Assembly: GCF_023115465.1 (NCBI RefSeq)
Contig: NZ_CP096034.1
Location: forward strand, 682,001-746,000
Direction of reading: 5' to 3'
Length of the DNA: 64,000 bases
Source of the DNA: Gottfriedia acidiceleris
GTDB lineage: Bacteria > Bacillota > Bacilli > Bacillales > Bacillaceae_G
This document shows positions 57,408 to 64,000 of this stretch, piece by piece. Numbering within the stretch: the stretch's first letter is position 1; each line of letters starts with the position of its first letter. The translations under genes and the position numbers were made by a program. A model generated the notes under the pieces. The model saw only the letters and a program-made list of their open reading frames with translations. It made no database searches and was not told the DNA's origin.

Positions 57408-59339
57408 ATGTTGCTTTTGACACGGCCAACTGAGTTTGATGTACATTTATTCCATGAGGGAAGTTTATTCCATAGCTATGAATGCTTTGGGGCACAAATT
57501 GTAAAAAAAGGGAATAAAGTTGGAACTACTTTTACGGTGTGGGCTCCACATGCGAAAGGTGTCTCAGTTGTTGGGGACTTTAATAATTGGAATGGTTCTG
57601 AACATAAAATGGAAAAGCTGAACGATCAAGGGATTTGGACGATATATATCCCCGAAATTGGTCATGGGACGATATACAAATATGAAATTTCAACCAAGCG
57701 TGGTGATGTTTTATTAAAAAGTGATCCTTTTGCTTTCTATAGTGAGCTAAGACCAAGCACAGCTTCGATAGTTTATGATCTTTCGGGCTATAAATGGAAA
57801 GATGCAAAATATCGTAAGCAGAAATTTAAAAAGTCTGTATATGAAGAACCAGTTTTAATTTATGAGGTACATTTAGGTTCTTGGAAAAAGAAAGAAAACG
57901 GTGATTTTTACACTTATGCAGAATTAGCGACAGAACTAATTCCATATGTAAAAGATCATGGTTTTACACATATTGAAATATTACCATTAGTCGAACATCC
58001 ATATGATCGTTCTTGGGGGTATCAAGGAGTAGGATATTTTTCTTCTACTAGTCGATATGGAAATCCTCATGAGCTAATGAGCTTTATAGACGAATGTCAC
58101 CAGAACGGATTAGGAGTCATTATGGATTGGGTGCCTGGTCATTTTTGTAAGGATTCTCATGGATTATACATGTTTGATGGTGAACCGACATATGAATATG
58201 AAGGTTATGATGCTAGAGAAAATGAAGTATGGGGAACAGCGAATTTTGATTTATCAAAACCAGAAGTAAAATCATTTCTTATTTCAAACGCCTTATATTG
58301 GATGGAATATTTTCATATTGATGGTTTCCGAGTAGACGCTGTTGCAAATATTTTATATTGGAAAAATAGAAATGAAGAGAATCCTTTTGCAACTCAGTTT
58401 CTAAGAAGATTAAATGAAGCGGTATTTGAACAGGATCCACAAGTATTAATGATTGCTGAAGATTCTACTGATTGGCCATTAGTTACTGCACCTACATATG
58501 AGGGTGGATTAGGTTTTAACTTTAAGTGGAATATGGGTTGGATGAATGATGTTTTGACTTATATGGAGACTCACCCGACGGAAAGAAAGCATCATCATAA
58601 TAAGATGACTTTCTCGTTTTTATATGCTTTCTCAGAAAACTTTGTTTTACCTTTTTCACATGATGAAGTAGTACATGGTAAGAAATCTTTGTTAAATAAA
58701 ATGCCAGGTACATATGAAGAAAAGTTTGCTCAATTAAGGGTACTATTTGGTTATTATTTATCTCATCCAGGTAAGAAGCTCCTATTTATGGGAAGTGAAT
58801 TTGGGCAATTTGATGAGTGGAAGGATTTAGAACAAATTGATTGGATGATTAAAGATTATGAATATCATTCCAAGATGAACAAATATTTCAAAGAATTATT
58901 ATCGATTTATAAAAAAAATAAATCGCTTTATGAAGTTGATAATCATTGGGATGGATTTTCATGGATTGATGCAAATAATGCAGATCAAAGTGTATTTTCA
59001 TTTATCCGTAAAGGAAAAAACAAGGAAGATTATGTCATCGTAATCTGTAATTTTAGAGAGATTTCTTATGACACATATCGAATTGGAGTACCTGCAAAGT
59101 ATCGTTATAAAGAATTGCTTTCAAGTGACTATGTACAATTTGGTGGCGAAAGTAAAATAAACCGTTCTTCCATTGAATCAGAAGAAATACCATACCATGG
59201 TTTACCATACAGTATTGAAATAGCATTACCTGCCTTTAGTTTTACAATCATTCGTCCAGTTAAAATGCGAAAGGGGATTAGCAGCAATGGTTCAGAAAAA
59301 ATGCGTAGCAATGTTACTAGCAGGGGGAAAAGGGAGTAG
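57408..59339 (+). CDS. glgB: 1,4-alpha-glucan branching enzyme
   Basis: 643 aa. Cuts an alpha-1,4 chain and rejoins it as an alpha-1,6 branch. CBM48 domain at the start ([20 protein letters not shown]), then the GH13 barrel with [16 protein letters not shown] (nucleophile Asp), IAEDST (acid/base Glu) and [15 protein letters not shown], and a C-terminal all-beta domain. Start is one of ATG 57408 or nearby TTG; GAGGTG stands just upstream. First gene of the glycogen operon; its end overlaps glgC by 53 bp. Confidence 0.96.
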   Translation: MLLLTRPTEFDVHLFHEGSLFHSYECFGAQIVKKGNKVGTTFTVWAPHAKGVSVVGDFNNWNGSEHKMEKLNDQGIWTIYIPEIGHGTIYKYEISTKRGDVLLKSDPFAFYSELRPSTASIVYDLSGYKWKDAKYRKQKFKKSVYEEPVLIYEVHLGSWKKKENGDFYTYAELATELIPYVKDHGFTHIEILPLVEHPYDRSWGYQGVGYFSSTSRYGNPHELMSFIDECHQNGLGVIMDWVPGHFCKDSHGLYMFDGEPTYEYEGYDARENEVWGTANFDLSKPEVKSFLISNALYWMEYFHIDGFRVDAVANILYWKNRNEENPFATQFLRRLNEAVFEQDPQVLMIAEDSTDWPLVTAPTYEGGLGFNFKWNMGWMNDVLTYMETHPTERKHHHNKMTFSFLYAFSENFVLPFSHDEVVHGKKSLLNKMPGTYEEKFAQLRVLFGYYLSHPGKKLLFMGSEFGQFDEWKDLEQIDWMIKDYEYHSKMNKYFKELLSIYKKNKSLYEVDNHWDGFSWIDANNADQSVFSFIRKGKNKEDYVIVICNFREISYDTYRIGVPAKYRYKELLSSDYVQFGGESKINRSSIESEEIPYHGLPYSIEIALPAFSFTIIRPVKMRKGISSNGSEKMRSNVTSRGKRE

Positions 59340-60414
59340 ATTAAGTTCATTAACAAAAGAACTAGCAAAACCAGCCGTAGCTTTCGGAGGTAAATATCGA
59401 ATAATCGATTTTACTTTAAGTAATTGCACAAATTCAGGTATTGATACTGTTGGGGTACTAACTCAATATCAGCCACTTGTACTAAACTCATATATTGGTA
59501 TAGGAAGTGCATGGGATTTAGATCGCTTAAATGGTGGGGTAACTGTTTTACCCCCATATTCAGAAGCATCTGGCGTTAAATGGTATACAGGTACTGCAAG
59601 TGCAATTTATCAAAATTTAAATTATATAAAGCAATATCAGCCTGAATATGTTTTGATTCTTTCAGGTGATCATATTTATAAGATGGACTATAGTAAAATG
59701 CTAGACTATCACATTGAAAAAGAGGCAGATGTATCGATTTCAGTTATCGAAGTTCCGATAGATGAAGCAAGCCGTTTCGGAATTATGAATACAAATGATG
59801 AAATGGATATTATAGAATTTGAAGAAAAACCTCAATATCCGAAGAGTAATTTAGCATCGATGGGAATTTATATTTTTAAATGGAATGTTTTAAAAGAGTT
59901 TTTAGAGATGGATGATCGCAATCCAGAATCAAGTAATGACTTTGGTAAAGACGTTATTCCTCTTTTATTGGAAGAAAAGAAAAAAGTAGTTGCTTATCCT
60001 TTCAAAGGTTATTGGAAGGACGTTGGCACAGTAAAAAGCTTATGGGAAGCAAATATGGATTTGTTAAATGAAGATAGTGAACTAAATATATATGATCGTG
60101 ATTGGCGCATATATTCAGTTAATCCAAATCAACCGCCACAATATATTGCACCTACAGCAATCGTTGAAGACTCGTTAATTAATGAGGGTTGTGTTGTTGA
60201 AGGGTATATATCACATTCTGTATTATTCCAAGGTGTAACAATCGGAGAAGGCAGTTTGATAAAAGATTCTGTCGTTATGCCAGGTTGTGTTATTGGAAAA
60301 GATGTTCGAATTGAAAGTGCTGTAGTAGCTCCTGGAATGGTTATTCCTGATGGAAGCCTTTTAGGTCCTGAGAAAGATTATGAAGAGGTAATTCTAGTTA
60401 CAAGTGAAGAATAA
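59287..60414 (+). CDS. glgC: Glucose-1-phosphate adenylyltransferase
   Basis: 375 aa. Makes ADP-glucose from ATP and glucose-1-phosphate. Nucleotide-binding [20 protein letters not shown] (10-29) and [13 protein letters not shown]-terminal left-handed beta helix with repeats ([20 protein letters not shown]). The start overlaps the end of glgB by 53 bp, so translation is coupled; RBS AGGGGATTA. GlgD follows 48 bp later. Confidence 0.96.
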   Translation: MVQKKCVAMLLAGGKGSRLSSLTKELAKPAVAFGGKYRIIDFTLSNCTNSGIDTVGVLTQYQPLVLNSYIGIGSAWDLDRLNGGVTVLPPYSEASGVKWYTGTASAIYQNLNYIKQYQPEYVLILSGDHIYKMDYSKMLDYHIEKEADVSISVIEVPIDEASRFGIMNTNDEMDIIEFEEKPQYPKSNLASMGIYIFKWNVLKEFLEMDDRNPESSNDFGKDVIPLLLEEKKKVVAYPFKGYWKDVGTVKSLWEANMDLLNEDSELNIYDRDWRIYSVNPNQPPQYIAPTAIVEDSLINEGCVVEGYISHSVLFQGVTIGEGSLIKDSVVMPGCVIGKDVRIESAVVAPGMVIPDGSLLGPEKDYEEVILVTSEE

Positions 60415-60462
60415 GAGGTGGCTCATTCCTCAAATAGAAAAATAGATTGAGAGGGTTATTTG

Positions 60463-61482
60463 ATGAAACATACTATGCTAGGAATAATTGAGGCGTCAAC
60501 ACATTTTGAATCTTTAAAGCCGTTAACACAGCATCGACCATTAGCAACACTTCCTTATGCAGGCCGATATCGTTTAATCGATTTTATGTTAAGTAATATG
60601 GTGAACTCTGGTATTACGAGTGTCGCTGTATTTCCTGATCAACCTTATCGATCAATCATTGATCACTTAGGCTCCGGTAAACATTGGGACTTAAATCGTA
60701 AAAAGGATGGACTATTTATTTTTACGCCAGAACCAACTGATGGAGCTTTTGGTACATTCGATTTCATTGAAAAGCATATTCAATTTTTACAACGTTCTAC
60801 TCAAAAGTATGTTGTAGTAGCAAATACTTATACGATTTGCTCTGTGGATTTTAGACCAGTTTTAAAGAGACATATCGAAACTAATGCTCAAATTACTGAG
60901 TTAAAGCAGTTCGGTAAATCTTTAAATATCTATATCCTTGAAAAAGAGTTATTGTTGAAGCTTTTTGAAAACTTCCATGAAAAAGGCTATGAAACAATTA
61001 TGGACGTTGTACGCGATCAAAATAATGAGGTTGATCTAAGTGCGTATGAAATACCTCAACAAGTTTCAATCATTCAAACAATTGAGGATTATTTCGAGCA
61101 AAGTATGAAATTATTAAATCCTGAGATATGGAATCAATTATTCTTAAAATCTTATCCTGTCTTTACTAAGGTTAAAGATGAGCCACCAACAAAATATTCA
61201 AAAGATGCAATTGTGAAAAATTCAATTGTAGCTAATGGATGTGAAATTGAGGGAACGGTTGAAAATAGTATTATTTCAAGAGCTGTGAAAATTGGAAAAA
61301 ATACAATTATTCGAAATTGTGTTGTTATGCAAAAATCAAACATTGGAGATAATTGTATATTAGATGGCGTTATATTAGATAAAGATGTTCGAATAGAAGA
61401 TGGTGTCGAAATAAAAGGAAGCTTAAGTGAGCCAGTAGTGCTTCAAAAAGGTTCAGTCCAAGGAGCGTTGATTCAGTGGTAA
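60463..61482 (+). CDS. glgD: Glycogen biosynthesis protein GlgD (GlgC-like)
   Basis: 339 aa from ATG 60463 (TTG 60460 is less likely; RBS GAGAGGG). Paralogue of GlgC with [20 protein letters not shown] but lacking the catalytic GGKGSRL loop (here [20 protein letters not shown]), so it is a regulatory subunit that heteromerises with GlgC in Gram-positives. The C-terminal beta-helix repeats run from [10 protein letters not shown] to the end. glgA starts within its last bases. Confidence 0.95.
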   Translation: MKHTMLGIIEASTHFESLKPLTQHRPLATLPYAGRYRLIDFMLSNMVNSGITSVAVFPDQPYRSIIDHLGSGKHWDLNRKKDGLFIFTPEPTDGAFGTFDFIEKHIQFLQRSTQKYVVVANTYTICSVDFRPVLKRHIETNAQITELKQFGKSLNIYILEKELLLKLFENFHEKGYETIMDVVRDQNNEVDLSAYEIPQQVSIIQTIEDYFEQSMKLLNPEIWNQLFLKSYPVFTKVKDEPPTKYSKDAIVKNSIVANGCEIEGTVENSIISRAVKIGKNTIIRNCVVMQKSNIGDNCILDGVILDKDVRIEDGVEIKGSLSEPVVLQKGSVQGALIQW

Positions 61483-62909
61483 ATGTTTTATATATTGTTT
61501 CAGAATGTGTACCATTTGTTAAATCGGGAGGGCTTGCAGATGTTGCAGGCGCTCTCCCTAAGTATTTAAATAAACTAAATACGAATGTCAGAGTAATGCT
61601 TCCATTCTACTCGTTAATTCCCGCTAAATATAGAGATGAAGCTAAGCTAGTAAAAGAGCTATCTATAAATCTAGGCTGGAGAAAACAGTATTGTGGTTTA
61701 TTTGAATTGAAAGTAGAAGGAACAACTTATTATTTTATTGATAACGAGTACTATTTCAATCGAGAAAAGTTGTATGGTCATTTTGATGATGGAGAGCGTT
61801 TTGCATTCTTTTCTCTAGCTGCAATTGAATGTATTAAAGAATTAGACTTTAAACCTGATGTTATTCACTGTCATGACTGGCATACAGCAATGATTCCATT
61901 TTTTATGAAAGAGTATGGCGCATTAAAAGATATTAATCCAAAAATGAAATCTGTTTTTACAATTCATAACCTTCAATTCCAAGGCGTATTTTCAAAAGAA
62001 GTAATGGACGATATGTTAGGAATTGATGAACAATATTTTCGCGATGACTATTTAAAATTTTACGATTGTATCAACTTTATGAAAGCTGGAATCATTTCAA
62101 GTGATTTCGTAACTACTGTTAGTCCAACATATAAAGAAGAAATTAAGCATGAATTTTTTGGAGAGCAATTAGATGGACTATTACGTGAGCAAGATCACAA
62201 ACTTTTTGGAATTGTAAACGGGATTGATGAAACGATTTATAATCCTGCTACTGATCGGAAAATTTACTCTAATTACGATGAATTTACAATCGAAAATAAA
62301 ACAGAAAATAAATTGAAATTGCAGGAGTCACTTGCATTAAAAATGGATGAAAATATTCCTATTATTGCAATGGTTTCTCGATTAACAAGTCAAAAAGGCA
62401 TTGATCTTATTCAACACGTATTCCCTCAAATTATGGATCATAATGTCCAAGTAGTAATTTTAGGTTCTGGTGATGAAGAATTCGAGAACTTTTTTAAAGC
62501 AATGGAGCATAACTACTACGATAAAGTTAGAGCTTACATTGGATTTGATGAAGGCTTTGCTCATCAGATTTATGCAGGTGCAGATTTATTCCTTATGCCT
62601 TCACTATTTGAACCATGTGGACTAGGTCAGCTTATTGCGATGAAATACGGGTGTGTTCCAATCGTAAGAGAGACTGGGGGGCTAAATGATACTGTCCAGT
62701 CATATAATGAAGAGACGAAGAGTGGAAATGGTTTTACTTTTACTAACTATAATGCTCACGATATGCTTCACACAATTGAACGTGGATTGAGTATTTATGA
62801 GAATAAAAAACATTGGAATTCAGTCAGAAGGAATGCAATTAGAAGAGATTCAAGTTGGTTAAAATCTGCTAAAGAATATGCAAAACTATATATGCAGTCT
62901 TCAAAGTAA
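61476..62909 (+). CDS. glgA: Glycogen synthase (ADP-glucose-dependent)
   Basis: 477 aa from GTG 61476, which overlaps the end of glgD by seven bases; AAGGAG lies 11 bp upstream. GT5 glycosyltransferase of GT-B fold: the ADP-glucose-binding K-S-G-G (Lys16-Gly19) in [38 protein letters not shown], and C-terminal [18 protein letters not shown] with the EPCGL motif. Adds glucose to the growing chain. Third of the overlapping biosynthetic genes in the operon. Confidence 0.97.
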   Translation: MVNVLYIVSECVPFVKSGGLADVAGALPKYLNKLNTNVRVMLPFYSLIPAKYRDEAKLVKELSINLGWRKQYCGLFELKVEGTTYYFIDNEYYFNREKLYGHFDDGERFAFFSLAAIECIKELDFKPDVIHCHDWHTAMIPFFMKEYGALKDINPKMKSVFTIHNLQFQGVFSKEVMDDMLGIDEQYFRDDYLKFYDCINFMKAGIISSDFVTTVSPTYKEEIKHEFFGEQLDGLLREQDHKLFGIVNGIDETIYNPATDRKIYSNYDEFTIENKTENKLKLQESLALKMDENIPIIAMVSRLTSQKGIDLIQHVFPQIMDHNVQVVILGSGDEEFENFFKAMEHNYYDKVRAYIGFDEGFAHQIYAGADLFLMPSLFEPCGLGQLIAMKYGCVPIVRETGGLNDTVQSYNEETKSGNGFTFTNYNAHDMLHTIERGLSIYENKKHWNSVRRNAIRRDSSWLKSAKEYAKLYMQSSK

Positions 62910-62934
62910 AAATCTTTTAGGGCGAGGTGATTCC

Positions 62935-64000
62935 ATGTTTTCTAGTGTGGAGGAGTTTGAGTGGAGTTTTAAAGAGAAGCTAGAAAGTATGCATGGAAAG
63001 AGTACTGCAGATAGCACTACTCAAGAGCAATTTCAAACACTTGGAACGATGATTCGTGAACATATAAGCGGTAATTGGTTAGGTACGAGTGAACAATACC
63101 GCTTAGAGCGAAAAAAACAAGTTTATTATTTATCAATTGAATTCTTATTAGGAAAGCTTTTGAAAAGTAACTTAATTCATCTAGGGCTTAGGGAGTTATG
63201 TGAATCTGGCCTCGAGAGATTAGGAATTTCTTTAAGTGCTCTTGAGGAGTTTGAAAGTGATGCTGGTCTTGGAAATGGCGGACTTGGACGGCTAGCATCT
63301 TGTTTTCTGGATTCTCTTGCATCACAAGACTTGCCTGGTCATGGATGTGGCATCCGCTACAAACATGGCCTATTTGACCAAAAAATTGTTGATGGATATC
63401 AAGTTGAGCTACCTGAACAATGGCTGAAATACGGAAATGTTTGGGAAGTTCGAAGAGATGATGAAGCAATTGAAGTTTTATTCGGTGGAGAAGTAGAAGC
63501 ATTTAATAATAAAAATCGACTGGAATTCCGCCTTCATGGTGCAGAAGCAATCACAGCTGTACCATATGATTTACCGATTATCGGCTATCATACAAACACG
63601 GTAAATACTTTAAGATTATGGAGTGCTGAAGCGTCTACTCATTCCTCAAATAAATCACTGATGAAATATAAGCGAGAGGCTGAAGCAGTTTCAGAATTCT
63701 TATATCCAGATGATACACATGATGAAGGAAAGATTTTACGTCTAAAACAGCAATATTTTTTAGTTTCTGCAAGTATTCAAAGAATAGTAGATTCATATAA
63801 GGAACAGTACGGTAATATTCGTAAGCTCCATGAAGAAATTGCTATTCATGTAAATGATACACATCCAGTTTTAGCGATTCCAGAGTTAATGAGAATTTTA
63901 ATCGATGTTGAAAAGCTATCTTGGGATGAAGCGTGGGAAATTACTACTCAAACGATTTCATATACGAATCATACGACTTTATCTGAAGCACTTGAAAAAT
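62935..64000 (+). CDS. glgP: Glycogen phosphorylase (partial, 3' end beyond window)
   Basis: Starts ATG 62935 behind GGCGAGGTG and stays open to the end (355 codons). N-terminal half of GT35 phosphorylase: VYYLSIEFLLGKLLKSNLI, the SDAGLGNGGLGRLASCFLDS signature, GIRYKHGLFDQKIVDGYQVE, and IAIHVNDTHPVLAIPELMR. Releases glucose-1-phosphate from glycogen with PLP as cofactor; the PLP lysine lies beyond the window. Last gene of the glgBCDAP order known from B. subtilis. Confidence 0.96.
   Translation, partial: MFSSVEEFEWSFKEKLESMHGKSTADSTTQEQFQTLGTMIREHISGNWLGTSEQYRLERKKQVYYLSIEFLLGKLLKSNLIHLGLRELCESGLERLGISLSALEEFESDAGLGNGGLGRLASCFLDSLASQDLPGHGCGIRYKHGLFDQKIVDGYQVELPEQWLKYGNVWEVRRDDEAIEVLFGGEVEAFNNKNRLEFRLHGAEAITAVPYDLPIIGYHTNTVNTLRLWSAEASTHSSNKSLMKYKREAEAVSEFLYPDDTHDEGKILRLKQQYFLVSASIQRIVDSYKEQYGNIRKLHEEIAIHVNDTHPVLAIPELMRILIDVEKLSWDEAWEITTQTISYTNHTTLSEALEK

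Overview
The window is a low-GC, Gram-positive chromosome segment from a spore-forming member of the Bacillaceae. Evidence: two small acid-soluble spore proteins (an SspK-like protein and a gamma-type SspE), Shine-Dalgarno sites of the AGGAGG type, a Bacillus-type rRNA operon, a 22-tRNA array ordered like trnB of Bacillus subtilis, and a long run of genes in the yfhE-yfhF-recX-yfhH-sspK-yfhJ-yfhP-mutY-yfhS-sspE-ygaB-ygaC-ygaD-ygaE-gsaB-ygaF-perR-ygzB order known from B. subtilis. I cannot fix the genus from sequence alone.

Layout. 1-16 kb is accessory and variable: the tail of a pentapeptide-repeat gene, an FtsW/RodA-like membrane protein, a MocR regulator divergent from an EamA transporter, a VOC protein, an XRE-HTH regulator with a long helical C-terminus, a DEAD-box helicase with a 29-unit tandem-repeat tail, glutaminase, a TauE/SafE permease, a DinB/GNAT/Ogt cluster, an AI-2E-type membrane protein and a lipoteichoic acid synthase. 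16-23 kb holds a MoxR-type AAA ATPase and VWA pair (yojN/yojO-like) and pflB-pflA for anaerobic pyruvate metabolism. 23-47 kb is the conserved yfh/yga block, carrying extra genes (amidohydrolase, GNAT, large-subunit glutamate synthase, an ABC-2 exporter, a K+ channel-like protein) and ending in the peroxide-stress pair bcp-perR. 47.9-55 kb is one rRNA operon (16S-23S-5S) followed by 22 tRNA genes and a terminator. 55-64 kb has an adaA-type regulator and the glycogen operon glgB-glgC-glgD-glgA-glgP, the last gene running off the window.

How genes work together: pflA activates PflB; GlgC/D/A/B build glycogen and GlgP breaks it down; MutY, Ogt, AdaA and RecX serve DNA repair or recombination control; PerR probably controls peroxide defence next to the peroxiredoxin Bcp. 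No IS element, prophage or CRISPR array was seen.

Most interesting non-standard signals: (1) a 52-bp promoter/operator element present upstream of the XRE-type regulator and again 31 bp after its stop codon, where it would drive a ~140-nt terminated transcript with a tiny reading frame, an arrangement like a regulator with its own small target; (2) a free-standing tRNA-like gene with a degenerate acceptor stem and no U33, with its own promoter; (3) a recently expanded 27-bp repeat array in the helicase gene; (4) tRNA-array rearrangements (an identical second tRNA-Thr, an orphan 5' fragment of initiator tRNA, a promoter between 23S and 5S); (5) several dispersed intergenic repeats and gene relics. 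None is proven; each is stated with its test.
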